Assembly (NCBI RefSeq): GCF_000238255.3
Contig: NZ_CP011039.1
Coordinates: 2,653,001 to 2,717,000, forward strand
Direction of reading: 5' to 3'
Source: Pseudoalteromonas spongiae UST010723-006
Lineage (GTDB): Bacteria > Pseudomonadota > Gammaproteobacteria > Enterobacterales > Alteromonadaceae
Length of the DNA: 64,000 nt
Shown here: positions 46,161-57,491 of the stretch, one piece after another
Layout: each line of letters opens with the position of its first letter
Numbering within the stretch: the stretch's first letter is position 1
Notes under the pieces: model-generated
What the model was told of the DNA's origin: nothing
Seen by the model: the letters and a program-made list of their open reading frames with translations, nothing else
The model's database searches: none
Translations under genes and position numbers: made by a program

Positions 46161-46454
46161 TAGTATGCTCCTAGAGAACTGGCAAGTGTAAAGGGTCACT
46201 CGCTATATCAATTTATATTTATTATCTATCCTGACACTTAATATACGCTTAACACATAATATTTTCATAATTATTGTAAAAAATAACTCTCGATTAGCAT
46301 TAGGGTTAATCGGCAAAGGTATGTTTTAAATCAGTTTTAGTGGCATAAATTTGAGAATCACTTTAAACCAACTAAACTTAAAAAGATGTCGATAATTAAT
46401 TCGCTTAATTAGACATAGTAGCGACAGGTATAAGTTAATTAAAAGGATAGAGTT

Positions 46455-48869
46455 ATGAGTTCGTTATTAATTGTTGAAGACGAACAGATTGTTGCATTAA
46501 GCCTTAAGATCGAGCTTGAGTCTCTAGGTTATGAGGTTGTGGGAATTGCAAATAGTGAAGATGAGGCACTCGCCCTGTTCACAGAGAAAAACCCAAACCT
46601 TGTTTTAATGGATATTAATCTTGAATCGGGCGGCAGCGGTATAAATGCGGCCAAAAAAATCAATGCCATTAAAAATATACCTATTATTTATGTGACTGCA
46701 TATGCCAACGATGACATTATCGAATCAGCCAATTCAGCCAACCCTATTGGTTATATTGTAAAACCCTACAACCTTAGAGAAGTAAGGGCGGTTATTGAAA
46801 CTGCACTTAATCGTTTTCGCTATGAAGATGAAATAACCTCATCGGAAGCACGCCTTAAACTCGCAATTGAAGCTGCCAACCTAAACGTATGGGAATACAA
46901 CCCCGAAGCAGAACATTTAGTATTTACTGGTACCGAAATGCTGCAAAAGTACTTCGGTCATTTAAGCCCACTGCCACTTAATGAATTTATTAGCATGGTA
47001 CATGAGCAAGATAAGTGGAAAGTTGAATCTCTGTTAAAAGACGGGCAAAAATCCAATCAAAAAATCCGAGTTCAATCACCACTTAGTGATGAACAATATT
47101 GGTTCGAAGTCTATACCAGCGATATCAAGCTGCAAGGTGGCGATACGCCAATTGGGGCGATGAAAGACGTTACCGAGACTGAAACCTACATTCGTGAGTT
47201 AAAAGTATCAAAGTCTGTATTCAGCCATATTGCAGATGGTATTTTAGTACTCAATAAAAACTGCGAAATTACCAAAGCAAACCCCGCTTTTTGCAAATTA
47301 ATTGGGTACCCGCTATCTCAATTGATCAATAAAAAATATCACAACATTGTAAAGCGAGAGCGCGCTGAAGATATTAACCAACAGCCGTGGGAAGACCTCT
47401 GTTCACGACGAGAAGAAACTTTTAAAACTGAATCTGGCGAATTATTTTACGCGCTGGTTAATGGCAAATTAATATCACATCAAGACCAAAGTGATGAATT
47501 GGTAATGATAGTTACCGATATATCGGAATTAAAAATGGCTGAGCGTAAGCTACAATACCAAGCCTATCGCGATGAACTAACCGGTATGTACAATCGTACT
47601 TACATGAATCGCGCATTCGCTAATCCTCAAGAGTTCTTTGACTCAGGTAAGTTTACGCTGATGTTTATTGACCTTGATTCTTTTAAACTGATTAACGACA
47701 CCTACGGGCATTCATACGGTGATGTAATTTTGGCCGAGTTTGCATGGCGACTTAAGCATATATTCCGCTCCTCTGACATTATGATACGTCATGGTGGTGA
47801 TGAGTTTGTATTGATGTTAGATGGCCAGCTCACAGCCAACGATGTTAGTAAAATTGCTAACTCAATAAACAAAGCAATTTCAGAACCATTTAAATGCAAA
47901 GATGTTTCTATTTCACTCACATGCTCAATTGGTATTGCCCAGTGGGACGATACTATTAGCGATACATCTGATCTGATGAAACGCGCAGACATCGCCATGT
48001 ACGCAGCGAAAAATGGCGGTAAAAATGATTTTCGTTTTTACCAAGAAGATATGGGAAGCTCAGCTCAGTACCAATTGTTTTTAGAGCAAGGGTTAAAACT
48101 TGCCATTGAAAATGAGCTGCTAGAACTTTGGTTACAGCCCATTTTTGATTATAAAGGTGAAATATCAAGCGCTGAAGGGCTTTGCCGCTGGCGTGATAAA
48201 GCAACGGGATTTATTTCGCCTAATGACTTTATTCCAATCGCAGAATCAAGCTGGCTTATTTTTCCACTTGGTGAGCTCATGCTAAAAAAAGTATGCGATG
48301 CGATTGAACATTTAAGTAACGCTGGCTTTACTGATATAAAGCTAGGCTTAAATCTATCTGCTAAGCAACTTTCGCACCCGTCTTTGCCGGCAAAATTCGA
48401 GGAGATTATTAACTGTAAGCAAGTTTCACCTAACAACATAACATTAGAAATCACCGAAACGGCGTTAACTGATACTCCAGCAGTTAAAAATATTGAACGG
48501 TTACGAGAAATTGGTTTTTCCATCGCACTAGACGACTTTGGCCGCGGCTACTCGTCACTAGAACTACTGCAACAGTTTGATCTTGATATATTAAAAATCG
48601 ACAGAGTGTTTATTGAAGGGATCCCTGATGATAGAAAAGCACAAAAAGTGTGCGAACACATGGTGAACTTAAGCAAGTCCCTAGGCTATAAAGTTGTTGT
48701 AGAAGGCATTGAATCAGCAAAACAAAGCGAGTATTTCGCACAAGACCCAGCTATTCATCAGCAAGGGTTTTATCATGCTAAGCCCATGCCATTATCACTG
48801 TTTTTGTCGCTGCTAGGTGGTCAATTGCATAGCGAGACTGAGCAACACTTTGCAGTAGATGAACAATAA
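46455..48869 (+). CDS. Response regulator with REC, two PAS, GGDEF and EAL domains
   Basis: An 804-residue cytoplasmic protein. REC (1-120) has IVEDEQIVALSL and the phospho-Asp in LVLMDINLESGGSG. Two PAS-like domains (about 135-245 and 255-360) follow. GGDEF (about 375-535) carries LTGMYNRTYM, FIDLDSFKLINDTYGH and an intact GGDEF at about 446. EAL (about 550-790) has AEGLCRW in place of EALxRW, keeping the first Glu, and then LNLSAKQL, EITETAL, IALDDFGRGYSSL and LKIDRVFI with all expected metal and catalytic residues. It can probably both make and break c-di-GMP under control of phosphorylation. It is tail to tail with a histidine kinase that may be its partner. Confidence 0.92.
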   Translation: MSSLLIVEDEQIVALSLKIELESLGYEVVGIANSEDEALALFTEKNPNLVLMDINLESGGSGINAAKKINAIKNIPIIYVTAYANDDIIESANSANPIGYIVKPYNLREVRAVIETALNRFRYEDEITSSEARLKLAIEAANLNVWEYNPEAEHLVFTGTEMLQKYFGHLSPLPLNEFISMVHEQDKWKVESLLKDGQKSNQKIRVQSPLSDEQYWFEVYTSDIKLQGGDTPIGAMKDVTETETYIRELKVSKSVFSHIADGILVLNKNCEITKANPAFCKLIGYPLSQLINKKYHNIVKRERAEDINQQPWEDLCSRREETFKTESGELFYALVNGKLISHQDQSDELVMIVTDISELKMAERKLQYQAYRDELTGMYNRTYMNRAFANPQEFFDSGKFTLMFIDLDSFKLINDTYGHSYGDVILAEFAWRLKHIFRSSDIMIRHGGDEFVLMLDGQLTANDVSKIANSINKAISEPFKCKDVSISLTCSIGIAQWDDTISDTSDLMKRADIAMYAAKNGGKNDFRFYQEDMGSSAQYQLFLEQGLKLAIENELLELWLQPIFDYKGEISSAEGLCRWRDKATGFISPNDFIPIAESSWLIFPLGELMLKKVCDAIEHLSNAGFTDIKLGLNLSAKQLSHPSLPAKFEEIINCKQVSPNNITLEITETALTDTPAVKNIERLREIGFSIALDDFGRGYSSLELLQQFDLDILKIDRVFIEGIPDDRKAQKVCEHMVNLSKSLGYKVVVEGIESAKQSEYFAQDPAIHQQGFYHAKPMPLSLFLSLLGGQLHSETEQHFAVDEQ

Positions 48870-48878
48870 ATCGATAAA

Positions 48879-51254
48879 TTACTTTACATACGACAAGTCA
48901 AAATGAAACTGAAAGTGAGAGTATTTGCCAAGCTCACTTTCAACCTTAATTGTGCCATTTGCCTGTTTTGTAAATAATCCGATAAGCGTATGACCAAGTG
49001 AACTAGCTTGATTAAACTGCTCTATATCAAAGCCGGTTCCGTTATCTTTGATTAATAAATCCAGCCCTTTCCCCGCTTCTTCAGCAAAAATTGTGATCAA
49101 CCCTTTTTCTGAACCTTCTGGGAACGCATGCTTTTGAATATTTGTTAGTACTTCATTTATAACAAAGCCAATCGGCACCATAATACTAATTGGCAAATAT
49201 ATCGCTTGCCTAGGTAGCTGAAGTTCTACCTTGTAAGGGGCGTGGTTAATGCCATCTAATAAGATTAATTGTGCTAACTTAGCAGTGTACTCTACAAAGT
49301 TAATTTTAGAACTATTCTCTTGCTCGTAGAGCAATTGATGTACCAGCGCAACTGAACGTATGCGCTGCTGACAGGCTAGTAACTCGTTTGCAGCACTTTC
49401 TGGCACATGCTGTTGTTGCAGCTTTAATAGACTGGTTATCACTTGTAAATTATTCTTTACGCGGTGATGAATTTCGTTGAGCAAAATACTTTTCTCTTCA
49501 AGCATGTTGCTGAGTCTATCATTTGCCGCTAATAACTCCGAAACATCCGACACTGTTGCCAAATAGTTGATTTCCATATTATCTGCATAACGCGTAATAC
49601 ACACCTCAACGGGTAACGATTCGTTATCTAATGCAAGTAGCGCCTGAAATGGTTCGCTTGTTGGGTGTTGTGTGGTTAGATCATTTATTATAGTGGCGAT
49701 TTCTTGCTGATCTTTTTCGGTAAATACATCAATAAAATTACAGGGGCTTAATCCCTGTGTAAACGGTGACAGCATCACAACGGCTTTAGCATTCAACCAG
49801 TCAATACGCCCTTGCTGGTTGAACAAAATAATTCCCTCCGACACGTGATTTACAACCAGCTTGAAACGTTCTTCATTCTCAAGTAATTGCTGCTCAAAAT
49901 ACTTTCGCTCGCTTATATCATGTGCAGAACAAATAATATTAGACCCCGTCTCAGCCTTAGTATCCAAATGGGCAACCACAACATCAACTTTGTAAAACCG
50001 TTCATCGACCCAAATTTGACTATCAAATCGCTGTTCGACACCTGTGCTTTTCAGCTTCTCAATAGCGTTTTGTAGCTGTTTTTTAGTGGTTGGATCACGT
50101 TGCCATGCCTGTGTATTTGTAAGCTCGATATGTTGTTTATTCGTACTATTTTGCAAATCATAATTAGCTGTAATCACCTGACCTTGTTCATTAATAATCA
50201 CAACATATGAAGACAAACCATTAATAATAGAGCTAAGAAACTTTAGTTCTTGATTGAGCCCAGCGATCTCTCGCATATCTCTTAAAATACTGACACTTTG
50301 AAACTCATCATTTTCTAAAAAACTGCCAATGGCTATTTGCAATGGGATCCGTTGGTTTTTCTTGTCAATTCCGTAAACGCTGCGCCGATCCAACATATTT
50401 TTAGACTGTGTTTGTTTAGTAAATTCTTTACGATAACCCTGATGTGCTTCTTTTAATTCCCGAGCCATTAAGTCTTCAATAAATTTTTCCGAGAATTCAC
50501 TTGGCGAATAACCAAATAGCGCCTGCGCAGCATGGTTTGCAGCTAGCACTTTACCGCGATTATCGGCGTGAATTATACCGTCTGGCGATGCATCAAACAG
50601 TTTTCCAAATTTGCCAACCGACTGGTTTAATTTGTTGATATGCCATATAACTAATCCTGTAAATACGATAATAACCAAGCAAATCATCGCTGATATTAAG
50701 TAACTATAGAAAAGCTGTGTCTCAATGCGATTTAAAAACACCTGATTTGACCCCCTGATATTCGGAAGTACTTTCTCAACGATGTTGTTTACTGCACTCG
50801 CAGCAATGGTGTCATCTATTTTTACCAGCTTATCTAATTCGGATACTGATAACTCTTGAGGTACTGAGAAGTGTTTTTCTAAGTTTTCATTATATTCATC
50901 AAGCGTTGATTCAAGTAGCATCAAATTGTCTAGCACGTCTTTTTCTGATGACAGATGACGAATTTCTTCAATCAATGATTTCGCTTTTTTATAACTAGAT
51001 TGCGCACCAAAAAAGTAATGACGTTGTTGACGAATAATGTAATTTTTGAAGTGATGGATAAATCCAGAATATCCAACCGTACGCTCTAACTCATGCAACG
51101 TAATTAACAATTCAGTGTTAACAGTAATAACTTGTGACAGCGTCGCTTGCTCTTTTTTTAAACTTTGTGAATTAAAAAACGTTGTTCCCAACACAAAAAG
51201 ATTACACATTAACGACAACAACAAAATAAGGCTAATTTTACGAGACTTTGTCAC
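48879..51254 (-). CDS. PAS-containing HisKA_2 sensor histidine kinase
   Basis: A 791-residue membrane kinase. GTG 51254 is preferred, with AGGAG six bases upstream; a GTG at 51308 would add 18 residues with no site. Two membrane helices (about 8-28 and 190-212) enclose a helical periplasmic sensor. Three PAS domains (about 215-575) precede a HisKA_2 dimerisation domain with the phospho-His in NEIHHRVKNNLQVITSLL (about 590) and a C-terminal ATPase domain (INEVLTNIQKHAFPEG, DNGTGFD, GHTLIGLF). HisKA_2 kinases commonly signal to stand-alone receivers of the type at the start of the neighbouring regulator, whose stop is only 9 bases away. Confidence 0.9.
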   Translation of the reverse strand: MTKSRKISLILLLSLMCNLFVLGTTFFNSQSLKKEQATLSQVITVNTELLITLHELERTVGYSGFIHHFKNYIIRQQRHYFFGAQSSYKKAKSLIEEIRHLSSEKDVLDNLMLLESTLDEYNENLEKHFSVPQELSVSELDKLVKIDDTIAASAVNNIVEKVLPNIRGSNQVFLNRIETQLFYSYLISAMICLVIIVFTGLVIWHINKLNQSVGKFGKLFDASPDGIIHADNRGKVLAANHAAQALFGYSPSEFSEKFIEDLMARELKEAHQGYRKEFTKQTQSKNMLDRRSVYGIDKKNQRIPLQIAIGSFLENDEFQSVSILRDMREIAGLNQELKFLSSIINGLSSYVVIINEQGQVITANYDLQNSTNKQHIELTNTQAWQRDPTTKKQLQNAIEKLKSTGVEQRFDSQIWVDERFYKVDVVVAHLDTKAETGSNIICSAHDISERKYFEQQLLENEERFKLVVNHVSEGIILFNQQGRIDWLNAKAVVMLSPFTQGLSPCNFIDVFTEKDQQEIATIINDLTTQHPTSEPFQALLALDNESLPVEVCITRYADNMEINYLATVSDVSELLAANDRLSNMLEEKSILLNEIHHRVKNNLQVITSLLKLQQQHVPESAANELLACQQRIRSVALVHQLLYEQENSSKINFVEYTAKLAQLILLDGINHAPYKVELQLPRQAIYLPISIMVPIGFVINEVLTNIQKHAFPEGSEKGLITIFAEEAGKGLDLLIKDNGTGFDIEQFNQASSLGHTLIGLFTKQANGTIKVESELGKYSHFQFHFDLSYVK

Positions 51255-51367
51255 CCCACACTCCTGATATCCGTTCACTGTAGGTTTAGAACTAATGCTA
51301 ACAATCACCTGTACGACTTGATAAAGTATTAGTAACTTTATAAGTTAAATCAATTTTTTAACGCAAT

Positions 51368-51398
51368 AAAAAAGCCAGCGCATTGCGCTGGCTTTTTT
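51368..51398 (-). terminator. Terminator of groEL
   Basis: AAAAAAGCCAGCGC, ATT, GCGCTGGCTTTTTT: a strong 14-bp stem 27 bases after the groEL stop on the minus strand, with tails usable in both directions. Confidence 0.9.
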
Positions 51399-51424
51399 GA
51401 CAAGTAGGTAACTTGGAAGATGAA

Positions 51425-53074
<1,650 letters not shown>

Positions 53075-53121
53075 TTAATTCCTTAAAATTCTGTTAAAAC
53101 CGATAATTTAGAAACGAAAAA

Positions 53122-53409
53122 TTAACCAACAATACCTAGGATATTGTCTTCACGCATGATCAAGTATTCTTGACCGTCGATTTTTTCAGTTTTTTCTACG
53201 TAAGAGCCGAAAAGAACTGTGTCACCAGCCTTAACTTCTAGTGCACGCACTTCGCCGTTCTCTAACACGCGGCCATTGCCCGCTGCAACAACTTCACCAC
53301 GTGAAGATTTTTCGGCAGCCGAACCTGTAAGTACGATACCGCCTGCTGATTTAGTTTCTTCTTCAAGACGCTTTACGATAACGCGATCATGTAATGGACG
53401 AATGTTCAT
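53122..53409 (-). CDS. groES: Co-chaperonin GroES
   Basis: A 95-residue lid subunit of the chaperonin. [17 protein letters not shown] at the N-terminus, the mobile loop [20 protein letters not shown] and the C-terminal [15 protein letters not shown] are all typical. AGGAG lies ahead of the ATG. It is the first gene of the groES-groEL operon. Confidence 0.98.
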   Translation of the reverse strand: MNIRPLHDRVIVKRLEEETKSAGGIVLTGSAAEKSSRGEVVAAGNGRVLENGEVRALEVKAGDTVLFGSYVEKTEKIDGQEYLIMREDNILGIVG

Positions 53410-53486
53410 TATGGGTTTTTCTCCTGATTTAATTTTCTATCTCAGAAATAAGGCCTAAAGGCCCAAAAAAGTTAGTTATGCAATTT

Positions 53487-53512
53487 ATGGGGATTAAAAA
53501 ATAGATCCCAAG
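53487..53512 (-). promoter_or_regulatory. Sigma-32 type heat-shock promoter of groES-groEL
   Basis: On the minus strand, CCCCTTGGG (-35 core CTTGGG at 53512-53507), a 14-base spacer and CCCCATAA (-10 core CCCCAT at 53492-53487). It matches the sigma-32 consensus CTTGAA-N13-17-CCCCAT with two differences in the -35 box. It lies 78 bases before the groES start, inside the gap to fxsA. Confidence 0.85.
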
Positions 53513-53530
53513 GGGTTTATTGCAAATTTT

Positions 53531-54034
53531 TTAGTCTTTTCGCTCAAACTCACCCTCTAATGTATTAGACGGTTTATTTGATTGAATATGTGTTTCAGTA
53601 AATTGCTCACGCTTTGGTGACTGAGTGTGTGTGAAAGATGAATAATAAAAGCCACCACCTTGCTGCGGATTGGTCATTTTCACCTTAGCTTGCGACATTA
53701 AATTAGCGGCAAGACGCTTACGCACAACTGGAGTTAGTAACAAAAAGCCGAGTACATCCGTCATAATACCTGGGGTTAATAGCAACACACCGGCAATAAT
53801 CACGCATAAGCCCGCAAATAGTTCTTCTGCCGGCATTTGCCCTTGCGCCATTTGACCTTGCACGTTTTTCAACGCATCTGTTCCCTGTTGCTTTACTAAT
53901 TTAGCACCGACAAAAGCAGTTACAATAACAAGCGCAATGGTACTCCAACCACCAATCACTTCGCTTACCTGAATAAGTAGAGCTATTTCAACAATCGGGA
54001 TAACAATAAAAAGAAAAAATAAGGCTTTAAACAT
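53531..54034 (-). CDS. fxsA: FxsA family inner membrane protein
   Basis: A 167-residue protein with three or four membrane helices: LFFLFIVIPIVEIALLIQVS at the N-terminus and FAGLCVIIAGVLLLTPGIMTD with GFLLLTPVVR in the core, the FxsA signature. Overproduced E. coli FxsA relieves F-plasmid exclusion of phage T7; the native role is unknown. The C-terminal tail is polar (about 120-167). It sits upstream of groES as in E. coli, but has its own start and the heat-shock promoter lies after it. Confidence 0.92.
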   Translation of the reverse strand: MFKALFFLFIVIPIVEIALLIQVSEVIGGWSTIALVIVTAFVGAKLVKQQGTDALKNVQGQMAQGQMPAEELFAGLCVIIAGVLLLTPGIMTDVLGFLLLTPVVRKRLAANLMSQAKVKMTNPQQGGGFYYSSFTHTQSPKREQFTETHIQSNKPSNTLEGEFERKD

Positions 54035-54214
54035 AGCGCTTCCTTAAAAATAGATGAAATGAATATTGGGGTTTTCAGGTCTTAATTCAAGCTTAGGAAA
54101 AATACAGCTTAAAGAATCACTCTTTTCGCTGTTATCTAATCACCCTGTTTTAATGATCATTCATGATATTTAATGTATAAAATGTGAGACTTACACATTT
54201 TCTGAAGGTTCAGT

Positions 54215-54532
54215 ATGGCTAATTATCAATTAGTACTAACAACGTGTGCAACAAAAGATGACGCACATGCCATTGCAAAAACACTGCTCACAAAGAAACT
54301 TGCTGCCTGTGTAAATGTCTTACCGCAAGTTGAATCTTTTTACATGTGGCAAGGTAAAATGGCACACGATACGGAAATTAAGCTGTTTATAAAAACCCAT
54401 GCAGCAAAAACTCACGTATTAATCGACACATTAAAACAGATCCACCCGTATGATGTGCCTGAAATTCAAGTGATCAACATCACTGATGGCAATGACGAAT
54501 ATTTTAGTTGGATAGATGAGGTACTCGCGTAA
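54215..54532 (+). CDS. cutA: Divalent cation tolerance protein CutA
   Basis: A 105-residue trimeric, PII-like protein. TTCATKDDAHAIAKTLL, KKLAACVNVLPQVESFYMW and HPYDVPEIQVINI are the family blocks. It is linked to copper tolerance in E. coli, although the mechanism is unclear. Its stop overlaps the dsbD start by one base (TAATG), the same gene pair as in E. coli. Confidence 0.95.
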   Translation: MANYQLVLTTCATKDDAHAIAKTLLTKKLAACVNVLPQVESFYMWQGKMAHDTEIKLFIKTHAAKTHVLIDTLKQIHPYDVPEIQVINITDGNDEYFSWIDEVLA

Positions 54533-56337
54533 TGCGCTTTATAACTTTTGGCTGTGTGCTGTTATTAAACACCCTTTTTGCCTTTTTAGGTCAACCGGCA
54601 AACGCCAATACCACCTTTAATGATCTTATAAAAACCAATCAACCTCAGTTTTTAAAAGTCGATGAAGCATTTAAAATCGATTTTGATCAGCAAGGCTCAA
54701 CCTTATTTATAGGCTGGGATATTGCTGATGGTTATTACCTTTATAAAGAAAAGCTAGAATTTGTTGCCAAAGGTGCTGAGTTAACACTACCAAAATTACC
54801 TAAAGGTACTGACCACGAAGATGAGTACTTTGGTAAAACGCAAGTGTATTTTAATGAGCTCACCACAGTCTCTAAACTCGATAATGTAGTAGAGGGTGCT
54901 TACGTAAAAGTCCGCTACCAAGGCTGTGCCGAAGCGGGGTTATGTTATCAACCTGTCATTGTGGAAATCCCACTAACGGCTTTTCAAAGTTCATCATCTG
55001 ACAAAACTACGAACGATAGTATTTCAGAAGCACCAGTAGCGCCTTCAAATGAATCTAACAGTGAGTTATCACTTACAGACAAGTTAAACCAGCAAAGCTT
55101 ACTAACTAATTTAGCCATCTTTTTTGCATTGGGTTTAACACTGGCCTTTACACCGTGTGTATTCCCAATGTTCCCTATTCTTTCGAGTTTAATTGCAGGC
55201 CAACAAGGGTTATCAACTAAACGCGCGTTCACTTTATCATTTGTCTATGTGCAAGGTATGGCAATTACCTATGCGCTACTAGGTTTAGTAGTGGCATCAC
55301 TTGGTGGCCAAGTACAAGGATACATTCAGCATCCTGCAGTACTGATTAGCTTTAGTATTTTATTTGTGTTGTTAGCACTTTCGATGTTTGGCTTATATGA
55401 ATTCAAATTGCCAGAAAGTTGGATGACGCGCTTAACGCAATTATCGAATAACCAAAAATCAGGCAACTACCTAGGCGTATTTATGATGGGTGTATTGTCT
55501 GGTTTAATCGCCTCGCCATGCACTACAGCGCCATTGTCTGCTGCATTATTATATGTTGCACAAAGTGGCGACTACTTTGTCGGTGGCATTACGCTGTATG
55601 TGCTAAGCCTTGGTATGGGTATTCCACTTCTATTATTAGGTACCTCTGGCGGTAAGTTATTACCAAAAGCAGGCGCTTGGATGGAGCAAGTAAAAACCTT
55701 ATTCGGCTTTATTATGCTAATGGTACCGCTGATTTTATTAGAGCGCATCGTACCTTGGCATATTATTGTAATGATTGGTTCAGGCTTATTATTAGTAACC
55801 GGTGTTTACCTTTATTACTGGCATACTCTTACTACAAATAACAAAGGCAAAACTGTGCTCTGGTTAGTTTCGTTTGTCATGGTGTTTAGTGCACTTACGT
55901 CAATTAGCCAACAAATTTGGCCTTCAGACTCTGCGAAAGTAACAGCAAATACATCTGCTGATGTACACGGCCAGTTTATTCACGTTACTAATTTAGAAGA
56001 GCTAGATGCAGAAGTGAGTAAAGCAGCAGCACAAGGAAAGCTTGTGATGTTTGATTTATACGCAGACTGGTGTGTTGCTTGTAAAGAGTTCGAAAAGTAC
56101 ACTTTCCCAAATGCTGACGTGCAAGCAGCGTTTAAAGACTATGTATTAATTCAAGCTGATTTAACTGAATCAAATGATACCACTATCGCCTTTATGGAAC
56201 GCTTTGATGTATTCGGCTTACCGACAATCTTATTCTTTGACCGTCAAGGCGAAGAGTTACCTGACCATCGCGTTACTGGTTTTCAAAGTGCTGATGAATT
56301 TTCAGCCCACTTAAGCGCCCTTTCTAATAAATTCTAA
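54532..56337 (+). CDS. dsbD: Thiol:disulfide interchange protein DsbD
   Basis: A 601-residue inner-membrane protein that passes electrons from cytoplasmic thioredoxin to periplasmic DsbC, DsbG and CcmG. After a signal peptide (cut near ANA, about residue 25), the alpha domain has the cysteine pair in YQGCAEAGLCYQP. The eight-helix beta domain has FTPCVFPMFPIL and SPCTTAPLSA, and the gamma thioredoxin domain has YADWCVACKEFE. All six redox cysteines are present. It is translationally coupled to cutA. Confidence 0.95.
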   Translation: MRFITFGCVLLLNTLFAFLGQPANANTTFNDLIKTNQPQFLKVDEAFKIDFDQQGSTLFIGWDIADGYYLYKEKLEFVAKGAELTLPKLPKGTDHEDEYFGKTQVYFNELTTVSKLDNVVEGAYVKVRYQGCAEAGLCYQPVIVEIPLTAFQSSSSDKTTNDSISEAPVAPSNESNSELSLTDKLNQQSLLTNLAIFFALGLTLAFTPCVFPMFPILSSLIAGQQGLSTKRAFTLSFVYVQGMAITYALLGLVVASLGGQVQGYIQHPAVLISFSILFVLLALSMFGLYEFKLPESWMTRLTQLSNNQKSGNYLGVFMMGVLSGLIASPCTTAPLSAALLYVAQSGDYFVGGITLYVLSLGMGIPLLLLGTSGGKLLPKAGAWMEQVKTLFGFIMLMVPLILLERIVPWHIIVMIGSGLLLVTGVYLYYWHTLTTNNKGKTVLWLVSFVMVFSALTSISQQIWPSDSAKVTANTSADVHGQFIHVTNLEELDAEVSKAAAQGKLVMFDLYADWCVACKEFEKYTFPNADVQAAFKDYVLIQADLTESNDTTIAFMERFDVFGLPTILFFDRQGEELPDHRVTGFQSADEFSAHLSALSNKF

Positions 56338-56530
56338 CTACCTCGGTCTAATCAGCAAACCATCCTCCCCTGCTGATTAGACCAGTATTTTGCTGCTATA
56401 TTCTGCGAACTCTCTATAATAATACGCCATCGTGAGAAAAACTTGCTATTTACCACGACAAACCTTAAGTTAAACGTGGAATTTAGAAAAAATAGCAAAC
56501 CTCAATGATTTAATAGGAAGTTCACGAAAG

Positions 56531-56971
56531 ATGACTGCACGTTTACGAGTTTTAGTATTAAATGGCCCAAATTTAAACATGTTGGGCAAACGCGAACCTG
56601 AAATATACGGTGCGCAAACATTAGCTGAAATAATGCAACACTTAACTCAGTACGCAGATTCAAACAACGTGGCACTGACGCACTTTCAAAGTAATAGCGA
56701 AGCCGAATTAATCTCTACGATTCATTCAGCATTTGAGCAGGTTGATTTTATTATTATTAACCCTGCCGCATTTACGCATACCAGCGTAGCACTGCGCGAC
56801 GCATTACTCAGTGTGGCGATTCCTTTTGTTGAGGTACATCTGACAAATATTTATCAAAGAGAAGCGTTTCGCCATCACTCCTACTTTAGTGATGTTGCAA
56901 AAGGCGTTCTTTGCGGATTTGGTGCGAACGGTTACAAAATGGCATTAGACACTATTTTGGCCGATCGCTAA
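56531..56971 (+). CDS. aroQ: Type II 3-dehydroquinate dehydratase
   Basis: A 146-residue dodecameric enzyme of the shikimate pathway that converts 3-dehydroquinate to 3-dehydroshikimate. The catalytic Tyr is in [23 protein letters not shown] is the second conserved block and [16 protein letters not shown] carries the active-site Asn and His region. It lies 40 bases upstream of accB, the usual gammaproteobacterial order. Confidence 0.96.
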   Translation: MTARLRVLVLNGPNLNMLGKREPEIYGAQTLAEIMQHLTQYADSNNVALTHFQSNSEAELISTIHSAFEQVDFIIINPAAFTHTSVALRDALLSVAIPFVEVHLTNIYQREAFRHHSYFSDVAKGVLCGFGANGYKMALDTILADR

Positions 56972-57011
56972 ACACACATTTAAATAAAATATTATAAGGC
57001 GGGTCGTTAGA

Positions 57012-57470
57012 ATGGATATTCGCAAAATCAAAAAGCTTATTGAACTTGTTGAAGAATCAGGTATTGCTGAATTAGAAATCACGGAAGGTGAAGAGTCGGT
57101 ACGTATTAATCGTCATAGCTCTGCACCAATGGCTGCTCCAGTTCATTACGCTGCGGCTCCTGCTGCTGCGCCAGTAGCAGCTCCGGCAGCGGCACCTGTT
57201 GCAGCTGAAGAATCAGCAGCACCTGCTGTTGTTTCAGGCCACCAAGTTAAATCACCAATGGTAGGTACATTCTACCGCGCATCTTCACCTGAAGCGGCAT
57301 CATACGTAGAAGTTGGCGACACAGTAAGTGTTGGCGACACATTATGTATCGTAGAAGCAATGAAGATGATGAACCAAATTGAATCTGATAAAGCGGGTGT
57401 TGTTAAAGCGATCTTAGTAGATAACGAAGATGCTGTTGAGTTCGACCAACCTCTATTTGTAATCGAATAA
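57012..57470 (+). CDS. accB: Acetyl-CoA carboxylase biotin carboxyl carrier protein
   Basis: A 152-residue carrier subunit. The N-terminal [19 protein letters not shown] is followed by an alanine/proline-rich linker (about 35-75) and a C-terminal biotinyl domain with the biotin lysine in [14 protein letters not shown]. It works with AccC and the carboxyltransferase AccA/AccD in the first step of fatty acid synthesis. It is 21 bases from accC in one operon. Confidence 0.97.
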   Translation: MDIRKIKKLIELVEESGIAELEITEGEESVRINRHSSAPMAAPVHYAAAPAAAPVAAPAAAPVAAEESAAPAVVSGHQVKSPMVGTFYRASSPEAASYVEVGDTVSVGDTLCIVEAMKMMNQIESDKAGVVKAILVDNEDAVEFDQPLFVIE

Positions 57471-57491
57471 CACACGCAGAAGGCAACCCTT

